Assembly: GCA_002338565.1 (NCBI GenBank)
Contig: DDIN01000004.1
Location: forward strand, 1 to 64,000
Origin: Hyphomonadaceae bacterium UBA1849
GTDB lineage: Bacteria > Pseudomonadota > Alphaproteobacteria > Caulobacterales > Hyphomonadaceae
Length of the DNA: 64,000 nucleotides
Direction: 5' to 3'
The notes beneath the pieces were generated by a model. The model was not told the origin of the DNA. It saw only the letters and a program-made list of their open reading frames with translations, and ran no database searches. Every line of letters begins with the position of its first letter. Position 1 is the stretch's first letter. Positions 8,284 to 16,395 of the stretch are shown here, piece by piece. Position numbers and translations under genes: made by a program.

Positions 8284-11043
8284 TTAGTACTTGAAGCGAG
8301 CACCGAACAGGAACTCGGTTCCTGTGTGGTGGTAGACGTTCACAAGATCGGCAGCGTCGAAGATTTGCTGTTCGAACTCGTCAGTCAGGTTGATCGCCTC
8401 AAATGTCAGATCGATCTGATCGTTCAGCTGGAATGAAGATGCGAAGTCCAGGTTGAAGCTGGAGTCTACGCCGCGTTCACCACGACCGTTAGAGCTTGCG
8501 CGACGTGTGATGTAGGCATCACGTTGCGCAGCAGACAGACGTGCAGAGAAGCGGTCATCTTCATAGTACAGGGTGGCGTTGTACGCGTTCGGAGAGAAGC
8601 CGATGATGTCATCAGACTCTACGTGCGTGAAGTTGCCTTGGAAGCCGAAGTTAGACCAGATGCCCGGCAGGAATGTGAATGGCTGTTGATAGCCAATCTC
8701 AAAGCCGGAAATGCTGCCTGGGCCGCCGTTAGATGTCTGGCGAACTTCAACAGTCGGGTCACCGCCAGCCTGGATCAGGTTGAACAGCGGGCTGGAAGCC
8801 GGTGGCAGGCTCGCTGGGAGGCCTGTCTGGCTGTAAGGTACTGCGTTGGAGATCGTAGAGTTAAAGAAGTTGTCTACGTCTTTGTAGAAGTACGCGAAGG
8901 ACACGAGTGCTTCATCGTCGAAATACCATTCCAGAGACACGTCATAAGTCGTCGCGCGGAATGGATCGAGACCCGGGTTGCCAGCGCTGTAGGAGAATGG
9001 AGGGCCGTTGAAGCTGTCCAGAGAGCCGCCTGGTGTCAGGTTGCCGAGAGATGGACGCGCCATAACCTTCGCAACGCTTGTACGCAGAACAAGATCTTCG
9101 CGGAGTTCGAAGTTCAGGTTCAGAGATGGAAGCGTGTCTTCATAAGAGCGTTCAACTGTCACGGCTGTGCCGCTTACAATACCGGTAGATTCAACAGTTG
9201 TTTCGACATAGCGAACACCAACGTCACCACGGACTGGAACGTCACCGAGCATGTACTCGAAGTCAGCCTGAACGAATACGCCCAGATCTTCTTCTTCTAC
9301 ACCACGGGTATTGCCATCACGAACAGCGCCTGGAATGCCATACGCGTTGATCAGGTCAGCTGCTGCGGACACGTTTGGAACAATCCAGCTCGTGTCATTG
9401 CTGCCTGGCATGTCCAGGTTTGTGCCGAAGCCGGACAGGATGCTGTAGAGATCAGCTGTGATCGGCAGACCTGTTGCACCAGCCGGGCAGGTGACGCCTG
9501 GAAGGCCACAAACCAGTGAGCCGTTGGTAGATTCGCGACGCGCTTCGGTTGTGTCGAACTCGAACTGTTTCAGGCTGACGCCGCCGGAGAGAACGACTGC
9601 ATCGTTGAAGTCATACTCAAGCGTACCAGCGAAGTTGGTGAAAGAGTTTGAAACAGAGTTCGGACGGTCACGGAATTCTGTGAACGCGAACTGGGACGGG
9701 TCTGTGATGTCGAGGCTACCGAAATCGATAACCGGCGTATTCTCGTTGCCACGGAAGTCATAAACGTAGCCGTTCACGTCGCCGACAGCGTCGAAGAAGA
9801 TGGTTGTCTGGATTGGGTTGTCGAAGTCGGACTGAACCGTACCAGCAACAAAGTTACCACGCAGACGGTCAGAGAACTCGTGGTCAACTTCCAGAGTGAA
9901 CTGGGTGAAGTCTGTTTCAAGTTCATCGTAACGCCCCTCGGAACGGATCGGGTGTGTGCCGTTCGCGTTCGGGCTGATGTTGAAGTTACCGGAGTCGACG
10001 ATGTTCTGAGCGTTGTTCAGCGTGAAGCTGTTGACGTCGATCTGGCCTTCCTGGCTACGGAAGAACACTTCCATATAGTTCTCTACGCGTGTCGCTTCGA
10101 AGTTTGAATAGAGAGCGTCAAGAGAAACCGTTGTGCGGTCAGTCGGACGGAACTGAACAGAACCCGTCAGGCCGAGGCGTTGCTGATCGTTGGTCAGGCG
10201 GCCATAGCGCGGAATACGCGGGTGATAGTTCAGAGAGTTTGTGTCGACAGATGCGCAATCCGGACCCGCAGGGCAGGCAACGCCGTTGACTGAGCGGAAG
10301 TTAGCATCCTGCCAACGAACCGTAGAGAAGCCTTCTTCGAGGATTGTGCGGTCTGAGTAAGCCGCAGACACGAGAACACCGAAGTTCTCTGCGTCGTTAG
10401 TCCAGGACAGGAGACCAGCATAGCGAGGGCTGAACTCTTCAGAAAGATCGTTATAGCCAAACTGTGCAGAGCCAGCCGCAGTCAGGCCAGCGTCATAATC
10501 GAGCGGACGCGCTGTGCGCAGGTCTACAGTCGCACCGAGGGAGCCTTCATCCATAGACGCAGAAGTCGTTTTGGTAACGACGATCTCGTTAAAGAGGTCA
10601 GATGCGAATGTGTTGAAGTCGAAACCACGGCTACGGTTTGTACCGCCAGAAGAGTCTGCACCGCCCGTGGTGGAGAGCGCTTCCATGCCGTTAATGCGTA
10701 CGCGTGTGAATGTAGAGCCGAGACCACGAACCGTGATCTGACGACCTTCGCCTGCGACGCGGTTGATCGAGATACCAGGGATACGTTGGATAGACTCAGC
10801 GAGGTTCAGGTCAGGGAACGCTGCGATGTCTTCAGCAACAATCGCGTCAACAACGCCTGATGCTTCGCGCTTGACGTCCAGAGCCTCAGCAAGCGAGCCA
10901 CGGAAACCGGTTACCTGCACGGTGGACAGACGGGCTTCGTCGTCAGCTGTTTCAGCTTCCTGGGCAATAGCGGTTGGTGCCGCCACAGCCATTGCGAGCA
11001 GGGATGCGCCCGCAAAAAATTGATTGAATAAAGTGCGTTTCAT
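8284..11043 (-). CDS. TonB-dependent outer-membrane receptor
   Basis: 919 residues from the ATG at 11043, which has a GGGAGGAAG ribosome-binding site. A signal peptide ending AIAQ is followed by the plug domain (VTGFRGSLAEALDVKRE, ITVRGLGSTFTRVRINGME, EGSLGATVDLRT) and a 22-strand-type barrel ending in FLFGARFKY with the usual C-terminal aromatic. Such receptors import oligosaccharides across the outer membrane using TonB energy. Adjacent lyase, GH43 and uronate enzymes indicate a pectin-derived oligosaccharide as ligand (inference). A perfect operator palindrome lies 29 bases upstream of the start codon. Confidence 0.93.
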   Translation of the reverse strand: MKRTLFNQFFAGASLLAMAVAAPTAIAQEAETADDEARLSTVQVTGFRGSLAEALDVKREASGVVDAIVAEDIAAFPDLNLAESIQRIPGISINRVAGEGRQITVRGLGSTFTRVRINGMEALSTTGGADSSGGTNRSRGFDFNTFASDLFNEIVVTKTTSASMDEGSLGATVDLRTARPLDYDAGLTAAGSAQFGYNDLSEEFSPRYAGLLSWTNDAENFGVLVSAAYSDRTILEEGFSTVRWQDANFRSVNGVACPAGPDCASVDTNSLNYHPRIPRYGRLTNDQQRLGLTGSVQFRPTDRTTVSLDALYSNFEATRVENYMEVFFRSQEGQIDVNSFTLNNAQNIVDSGNFNISPNANGTHPIRSEGRYDELETDFTQFTLEVDHEFSDRLRGNFVAGTVQSDFDNPIQTTIFFDAVGDVNGYVYDFRGNENTPVIDFGSLDITDPSQFAFTEFRDRPNSVSNSFTNFAGTLEYDFNDAVVLSGGVSLKQFEFDTTEARRESTNGSLVCGLPGVTCPAGATGLPITADLYSILSGFGTNLDMPGSNDTSWIVPNVSAAADLINAYGIPGAVRDGNTRGVEEEDLGVFVQADFEYMLGDVPVRGDVGVRYVETTVESTGIVSGTAVTVERSYEDTLPSLNLNFELREDLVLRTSVAKVMARPSLGNLTPGGSLDSFNGPPFSYSAGNPGLDPFRATTYDVSLEWYFDDEALVSFAYFYKDVDNFFNSTISNAVPYSQTGLPASLPPASSPLFNLIQAGGDPTVEVRQTSNGGPGSISGFEIGYQQPFTFLPGIWSNFGFQGNFTHVESDDIIGFSPNAYNATLYYEDDRFSARLSAAQRDAYITRRASSNGRGERGVDSSFNLDFASSFQLNDQIDLTFEAINLTDEFEQQIFDAADLVNVYHHTGTEFLFGARFKY

Positions 11044-11071
11044 GAACTTCCTCCCAAAGGTGTGTCCCGGT

Positions 11072-11087
11072 ATGACACCGGTGTCAT
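11072..11087. promoter_or_regulatory. LacI-family operator upstream of TonB-dependent receptor
   Basis: ATGACACCGGTGTCAT is a perfect 16-base palindrome, the symmetric form of the sites at 2950-2966 and 5628-5644. It is 29 bases before the receptor start. Confidence 0.8.
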
Positions 11088-11421
11088 TAAGACGACTATG
11101 CGATAGGAGATTCATCAGATCAAGCCTGAATTTTCAGCATGTGAATTTTTGTCAATCATTTAACCACCTGAAAAATATGGCTTTTGACTTAAAATTAAGG
11201 GTCTTCATTCGTCCGAATAGGGCTTATTTTTTAAAAGAATAATGTGTAAGTGTTGAAAAAAAATCACACTTTCCGGTGCGTCAGCATGTGTCCAGCGCTG
11301 AGCTGCTTCGTATCTTGCACGCTTGTGTGTACGAAAAACGCCATCTGAGATGCGCATTTCCGCACAAACGGCCAATTGGGAATCGCGCTCGTGATGACGG
11401 TATTTTATTTTATGAAAACTG
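11088..11421. other. Intergenic: receptor promoter and presumed left end of the mobile element
   Basis: No convincing gene. AT-rich sequence near the receptor promoter gives way to mixed sequence before the mobilization genes. The left attachment site and an origin of transfer should lie here. TATCTTGC at about 11312 resembles the nic core of P-type relaxases with one mismatch, which is weak. I could not define attL: no long copy of the tRNA-Thr 3' end is visible. Confidence 0.4.
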
Positions 11422-11526
11422 GTGCCCTCAGACTTAAAAAGTTTGAACACCGTCTTCGAAGAGCTCTCGGATTGGGAAGAGCAATTGAAGCCCTACGTGG
11501 CTGAGCTTGAGGAGCTGGGACTATGA
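11422..11526 (+). CDS. Small ORF coupled to the mobilization genes
   Basis: A GTG-started frame encodes 34 residues (MPSDLKSLNTVFEELSDW at the start, rich in Glu and Leu). Its TGA overlaps the ATG of the next gene (ATGA), the usual sign of translational coupling. No start has a strong ribosome-binding site. It may be a tiny acidic helical protein or the tail of a gene cut at the element's left end. Confidence 0.4.
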   Translation: MPSDLKSLNTVFEELSDWEEQLKPYVAELEELGL

Positions 11527-11930
11527 CCGCTCCGATCAAAAAATTGTTCACCGGCGCGTCGAAAGCCCCTTTCTCGCACTCGGGAAAACCATCCACACTC
11601 ACCATTCGACTGAAGCCTGATGAAAGGCTCTGGCTGGAGCAGCGCGCAGGAAAGCATTCGCTGAGCGCCTATGCGCGGCGTAAGCTGTTCGGCAAATCTA
11701 AGCGAAAGGTTGCCGTGCAACCAAAAGCCGATCACATCGCGCTCGCCCAACTTCTCGCGAAGCTCGGACAATCGTCACTGGCGCAAAGCATGGCAGTTTT
11801 GGCGCTGGCTGCGCGCAATGGAAACCTTCCCATTCTGGAAGAGACTGAAGAAGCACTCCAACAAAGCTGCGAAGATATCGCCGAAATGAAATCACTGCTC
11901 ATGGCCGGTCTTGGCATTGAGGAGGAATGA
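11523..11930 (+). CDS. MobC-like mobilization accessory protein
   Basis: 135 residues, basic N-terminal half. Residues 23-55 (STLTIRLKPDERLWLEQRAG, then LSAYARRKLFG) match the ribbon-helix-helix style of plasmid MobC proteins, which help the relaxase open oriT. The C-terminal half is helical. The gene ends 3 bases before the relaxase start, as in known mobC-mobA operons. The family name rests on pattern and position. Confidence 0.7.
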   Translation: MTAPIKKLFTGASKAPFSHSGKPSTLTIRLKPDERLWLEQRAGKHSLSAYARRKLFGKSKRKVAVQPKADHIALAQLLAKLGQSSLAQSMAVLALAARNGNLPILEETEEALQQSCEDIAEMKSLLMAGLGIEEE

Positions 11931-11933
11931 TCG

Positions 11934-13289
11934 ATGATCATCAAAGCATCACATCGCGGCGGTGCTAAACAACTCGGCCTTCACCTTCTGAAGACCGAGA
12001 ATGAGCACGTCACCGTCCATGAGATGCGAGGCTTTGTATCGGATGATCTGATCGGCGCGATGAAAGAGTCCTACGCCATCTCACATGGGACTAAATGTCA
12101 GACGCACCTCTTCTCCGTCTCCTTCAATCCACCGAGCGATGTAGATGTCTCTGATGAAATGTTTGAAGATGCGGCAAACCGACTGGAAAAGTCGTGTGGC
12201 CTTACTGGCCAGCCGCGCGCGCTCGTCTTCCATGAAAAGGAAGGACGCCGTCACATGCACGCGGTCTGGAGCCGCATTGATGCGGACACAATGAAAGCCA
12301 GGGAACTCGGGCTCTATAAATATAAAGCGCGCGAACTCTCTAAAGAGCTATACCTCGAACATAATTGGAAAATGCCGCGTGGGCTGGTCGATGCGCGTGA
12401 GGCTGATCCCCGCAATTTTACGCTTGAAGAATGGCAGGAATGCAAGCGTATGGGAAAGAACGCACGCGATGTAAAGGGCCAGGTTCAGGATTGCTGGGCG
12501 ATTTCGGACAACAGAGCTGCTTTCGAGGCCGCGCTGTCCGAGAACGGAATGTGGCTCGCGAAAGGTGATCGGCGCAGTTATGTCGCTGTTACCCATGAGG
12601 GCGAAACCATTTCGCTTTCTCGCTACATCGGCAAGAAAAGCAAAGAGCTGGAAGCAAAGCTCGGTAGCTCCGAAGCATTGCGCTCTGTCGATGAAACGAA
12701 AGCCCATATCGCGAAAGAAATGTCGCCGACATTTGAGCGCCTGATATCTGAGGCAAAAGACAAGGGTGAGGAAGCGCGCGCTGCCATCGATACGAAGCGC
12801 CTCGAAATGGTGGAAGGGCAACGCATAGAGCGACAAAAACTCACTCACGAACAACAAGTGCGCAGCCAGCGCGAAGTACAGGAACGCTCAGATCGCTTCA
12901 ACAAAGGTCTGCGGGGTTTATGGGATCGTCTGACGGGGCGACATAGACGCATCATCGAAGAAAACGCCGTTTCTGTGCGAGAAGCTGAAGCCCGCGACAA
13001 GCGCGAAAGAGAACATCAAATCCGCAAACAGATGGATGAACGGCGCAATCTGCAAACAGATATTCAGGCGGTGCGAGATTGTGAGAAACAAATCCTTGCT
13101 GATCTTTATCGTGATCGCGAACGTCTAACTGCATCCAAAGACTTTGAAATAGTCCACTCCTTGCAAGCGCCTGGACAAACGAGACTTGATGCCTTCAAAG
13201 AAATGCGGCGCAGGCAGTCCGAAGAACGGGGCGCGTCTCGTGAAGTCGGGCGAAATACAGCGCAGGGTGGTCCCGAAATGGAGAGGTGA
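11934..13289 (+). CDS. Relaxase / mobilization nuclease
   Basis: 451 residues. The N-terminal third is a relaxase domain with the metal-binding histidine motif FHEKEGRRHMHAVWSRID (His100, His107, His109) and conserved SVSFNPP. From about residue 230 the chain becomes a charged coiled coil rich in Arg, Glu and Gln. Relaxases nick oriT and pilot the strand through a coupling protein. It follows the MobC-like gene at once. The coupling protein of this element is a pseudogene at 41909-43528, so mobilization probably depends on another element. Confidence 0.85.
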   Translation: MIIKASHRGGAKQLGLHLLKTENEHVTVHEMRGFVSDDLIGAMKESYAISHGTKCQTHLFSVSFNPPSDVDVSDEMFEDAANRLEKSCGLTGQPRALVFHEKEGRRHMHAVWSRIDADTMKARELGLYKYKARELSKELYLEHNWKMPRGLVDAREADPRNFTLEEWQECKRMGKNARDVKGQVQDCWAISDNRAAFEAALSENGMWLAKGDRRSYVAVTHEGETISLSRYIGKKSKELEAKLGSSEALRSVDETKAHIAKEMSPTFERLISEAKDKGEEARAAIDTKRLEMVEGQRIERQKLTHEQQVRSQREVQERSDRFNKGLRGLWDRLTGRHRRIIEENAVSVREAEARDKREREHQIRKQMDERRNLQTDIQAVRDCEKQILADLYRDRERLTASKDFEIVHSLQAPGQTRLDAFKEMRRRQSEERGASREVGRNTAQGGPEMER

Positions 13290-13387
13290 AACAAATTCAC
13301 ATTGTCCATTTTCATTTACACCAAAAGGAGTAAAGTTAGGACGCCGGAACTTTCGTCCCGGCGTTCCCGTATGGGAATTGGTCTTGG

Positions 13388-13480
13388 CTAGCGATTACGC
13401 TGTCGGAGCTGAAGCGCTAGGCCAAGACCACCAACGACCAAACTGGCGCAGCCGATCCCGAAACTGAGAACTGTCAACAT
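13388..13480 (-). CDS. 30-residue hydrophobic peptide, possible type I toxin-like
   Basis: The peptide begins MLTVLSFGIGCASLVVGG and ends QLRQRNR: one short membrane helix with a basic tail. It is preceded by AAAGGAGGTGAT, a full match to the anti-Shine-Dalgarno, four bases before ATG, far stronger than any neighbouring site. This combination resembles small membrane toxins of type I systems or regulatory membrane peptides. A GC-rich stem (ACGCCGG/CCGGCGT, about 13341-13365) lies beyond its stop. No homologue is recognised. Confidence 0.55.
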   Translation of the reverse strand: MLTVLSFGIGCASLVVGGLGLALQLRQRNR

Positions 13481-13778
13481 GAGTATCACCTCCTTTCAGT
13501 GGGATGCTTACATTTTGATCTAAGTGGTGGTGGTCGTATATCGCGGTTCCGAGCGGTCTAGACGTTCGCTTCAAATCCAAACGGTTTTTGATGATCCGGA
13601 CAATCCACGAACATTTCGACGAATTTTGTCAAATTCTGATGTTTTCGAAGAATTTTGAGAAACTTCGGACGTGTTGTCTCGCATCTCTAAAAAATTAGTA
13701 TGTCAAGTGGGATTCTGTTGGATTTACAGCTTTAGATAATATTACTATAATCTCATAAAATTTCCGCGATGCGGCACA

Positions 13779-14696
13779 ATGAACAGGATTGACTACATTT
13801 TGGGGGATTTCGTGAAGTTTCCAAGGACCGAGATACTTGCAGTTCCTCCGAAGGATTCGTCTTTGGAAGAACAGAGGCATAAGAACAGGAAAACGAAAGA
13901 GTACTCCCCGTTCAAGGACATTGAGATTGCGCCAGCAAAACGAAGGTTCGCAGAGAAAGAAAAAGAGACCTTAGACTTTTTGACCGACGAATTGGTCACG
14001 TCAGAAGAGGTGTTTGAGCACCGAAATAGGAAGCTATTTTTTGTCAAAGGCAGTTGGCAGCATCTTAACGTGAAGCAATTTGTTGACGGTTTACAAAAAT
14101 TCGTCTCAGGGCTTCCCGACCTCAACCCCAAAAACCGCACTTTCTTTGCTGGACCGAACTATGTCCGAAGGCCAGAAGTCGATGAGATTAGGGGCAATAA
14201 CCCTACATCTCCCTTCATATACCTTCGACTACATAATCTTATCCGTGCAGCGTCTGCCCGCGAATTTCGACCGGTGACGAACTATTCGGATGACACTCAC
14301 ACAACGAAAAATGGCTTCAATGAAAGTACATTGATTGCGTCGATTTGGTCGCCGAATGCACGGCTGATCGAGGAGGTTCTGAATTGGGGCGATCAGCAAG
14401 ATGTCGAAGACATCGTGTACAACATGCGCAATGATCATGCTTCGACCATGAGCATGAGTTTTTTTGATCGCTTTGTTCTTTCCGAGCTCCAAGCGAAGGG
14501 GCGACGAGATCTTGTTGGCTATGGCTTTACGAAAAAGTTTGCAGACGCGCTTTACGCTGAACTAGAAAAGGTCGCGGAAAAATACGATAAAAGAATTCCC
14601 CAATTTTCGATGCTATTTCCGAGCAAACACGATACGACGCATGATTCAGGGCGGAGTGTTTTGGCGCTCTCAAGGGCTGATGGAAATCTCTACTAA
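13779..14696 (+). CDS. Hypothetical protein, 305 residues
   Basis: Not recognised. Soluble, mixed charge, no signal peptide or membrane helix. The N-terminal 60 residues are lysine-rich; the C-terminal half contains RRDLVGYGFTKKFADALYAELEKVAEKYDKR. Base composition is lower in GC than the flanking chromosome, in keeping with acquired DNA. The upstream 300 bases (13481-13778) hold no other gene, only short A/T-rich repeats of GAATTTTG near 13619 and 13650 that could be operator sites. It overlaps the convergent small gene by 4 bases. Confidence 0.7.
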   Translation: MNRIDYILGDFVKFPRTEILAVPPKDSSLEEQRHKNRKTKEYSPFKDIEIAPAKRRFAEKEKETLDFLTDELVTSEEVFEHRNRKLFFVKGSWQHLNVKQFVDGLQKFVSGLPDLNPKNRTFFAGPNYVRRPEVDEIRGNNPTSPFIYLRLHNLIRAASAREFRPVTNYSDDTHTTKNGFNESTLIASIWSPNARLIEEVLNWGDQQDVEDIVYNMRNDHASTMSMSFFDRFVLSELQAKGRRDLVGYGFTKKFADALYAELEKVAEKYDKRIPQFSMLFPSKHDTTHDSGRSVLALSRADGNLY

Positions 14697-14968
14697 CGTT
14701 CAGGAGTCAATGCGCCGAATGGTAGATAGGCATCGTAGTCAAAATCCAGGCCTTTAGACTTGAGACAACTGACTATTTTGGAAAACCTCTTAGGGCCAAT
14801 GAACGGCATATAATAAATATTGCCCGGATTTTCGTCTGCGAGTTTGAATAGGTCAGTATAACCTAATTCATGCAGTAAATAAGCGACCGAGTGCCCAGCA
14901 AACTCCTCCATCACATGAAGTGTTTTGAAATCGAGGCGGTTTCCAAATTTTTCGGTACTTTCCAGCAT
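14693..14968 (-). CDS. Hypothetical small protein, 91 residues
   Basis: Not recognised with certainty. The segment HELGYTDLFKLADENPGNI followed by GPKRFSKIVSCLKSKGLDF looks like a helix-hairpin-helix-type fold as found at the C-terminus of the RNA polymerase alpha subunit, but this is only a visual likeness. It converges with the 305-residue gene and overlaps it by 4 bases. Confidence 0.55.
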   Translation of the reverse strand: MLESTEKFGNRLDFKTLHVMEEFAGHSVAYLLHELGYTDLFKLADENPGNIYYMPFIGPKRFSKIVSCLKSKGLDFDYDAYLPFGALTPER

Positions 14969-15132
14969 ACGGTCTGTTGATTAGCCGATGGGCGGCAAAT
15001 CCCCTTCACACCAATATACAGAGAGTTATTCGTAGAATTTCGCAATATATTGTGTCGTGGCCACGTCAATTCATTGTGGAAAAGTATGAGTGAATAAGCC
15101 TCTCTTCAGAGAACCAAAATGAGCAACGCATA

Positions 15133-15423
15133 TCAAAACAGCTCACCTTGCGCCGATTTTTCTACATGCTCGCGCCATTCAGCTGATTGCGCGCGTTCAT
15201 CCAGCCAGCTCAAAATGCAATCTGCGACATTGTCGAATTCAGCTTCAACGCTTCCAATCGGAATATGATGTGAGAGATAACCTGTCGGCGTAATCGGCAA
15301 AGGTGCTCTCGCCGGTTCGATGGCTTTGATCTCGATGTGAGAAATGACGTTCCATTTAACAGGGGCGTAGCGGATACAAATCCTGATCCCCTGCCATTCG
15401 ATGTCGTAGGTCTGGTAGCTCAT
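15133..15423 (-). CDS. Hypothetical protein downstream of ardA
   Basis: 96 residues from the ATG at 15423 (MSYQTYDIEWQGIRICIRYAP). Small beta-rich protein without signal or membrane helix. The start lies directly after the ardA stop codon (15425), so both are cotranscribed. Small proteins of this kind often accompany ArdA on mobile elements of Alphaproteobacteria; the function is unknown. Confidence 0.7.
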   Translation of the reverse strand: MSYQTYDIEWQGIRICIRYAPVKWNVISHIEIKAIEPARAPLPITPTGYLSHHIPIGSVEAEFDNVADCILSWLDERAQSAEWREHVEKSAQGELF

Positions 15424-15424
15424 T

Positions 15425-15940
15425 TTATCGGCTCCAGAAGACGTGGATTTCTTCAAAGCCAAGCTCAATGGCCAGAACATCATTTACGGCAAGGTCACGC
15501 GCCATGCGGTCGTAATCGATGTAATATTGCAGCGAGTCCGGAATTTGCGTGGTCTGTTCAGTTAGCTCTTCTGCAAACTCAGCCAGAGATTTGTAGACGC
15601 CTGCATAATCGTTACTCAGCGCTTTGCGCGCTGTTTCCAAATCACCGTAGTAGGTGGCCAGCTCCGCGCCCAATCGGCCGTGCCCTTCGATAAACTCGGC
15701 CTTCTCCACGACACTTTGAATACCCTCGTATTCAGAGATATTCAGCCCTTCAAAGCCTTCATAGTCATGGATCGCCCATTCTTCTGCGTCCGCTATGGGC
15801 GAGGCTTTCAAAACCTCGTTGATCTGATCCCAGATGGCATCTTCTCCGAGTGTGGCATCGATCCATGCCCCGTGCAGATAACCGTTATTATATGCTGCCA
15901 GACAGGCCACATAAATTCTGATTTCTCCTTCGTTCTTCAT
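15425..15940 (-). CDS. ardA: Antirestriction protein ArdA
   Basis: 171 residues, the normal length. The N-terminal RIYVACLAAYNNGYLHGAWIDA and the acidic composition throughout are typical of ArdA, a DNA mimic that blocks type I restriction enzymes when an element enters a new host. The protein is strongly acidic over its whole length, as DNA mimicry requires. Its place inside the mobile region, upstream of a small partner gene, fits early expression after transfer. Confidence 0.9.
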   Translation of the reverse strand: MKNEGEIRIYVACLAAYNNGYLHGAWIDATLGEDAIWDQINEVLKASPIADAEEWAIHDYEGFEGLNISEYEGIQSVVEKAEFIEGHGRLGAELATYYGDLETARKALSNDYAGVYKSLAEFAEELTEQTTQIPDSLQYYIDYDRMARDLAVNDVLAIELGFEEIHVFWSR

Positions 15941-16395
15941 CTTAAACCTCCGTCAGGTAAGGGTTGCGCATAACCCTTCCTGGCCTTCGCCGAGAACGGG
16001 GTGGGCAAACGGAGTGTGAAAACCGGCGGCGGGCGCAGCAGGCTTACCTGCGAGCCTCGGGAGACCGTCTGTTTTCATCGAAGTGCGCTGAAGGGGTTGG
16101 CCCCTAAGCCTTGCGCGAGGGATCAAAGCCGAATGGCCGAGACGAAGAACTCGGCTCGGTTCACGAGAGCCCGTCCAGCGATGCTGGTGCGAACAACTAT
16201 GGTTAGCTTCTGCTGGTTTGATGAAGAGTCTTTAGGCTGACTCATTTATCGGTTTTGACCGAACAGGCTTCCAGATCTAAAGGACATAAAGTTTTTAAGA
16301 CTATTCCCCAAGAAGATTGCAACCAAAGCTAGACCTGCGTAGGCAATATTTCTATCCGGTTGTTATTGGAAGCTTGAATCAAAAGGGGGATTCTT
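15941..16395. other. 455-base intergenic region between ardA and the GH5-like gene
   Basis: No gene seen. The first 280 bases are GC-rich and unlike the AT-richer stretch that follows; they presumably hold the ardA promoter or leader. The final 120 bases precede the plus-strand gene and end with an AAAAGGGGGATT ribosome-binding site. Confidence 0.5.

Noticed and set aside
8524..9519. 331-residue open frame on the plus strand
   Set aside because: It is antisense to the TonB-dependent receptor gene, whose frame is clearly coding; no ribosome-binding site and no domain.
11415..11428. TGGTGCC match to the tRNA-Thr 3' end as attL
   Set aside because: Only seven bases agree, which is expected by chance in a region of this length.
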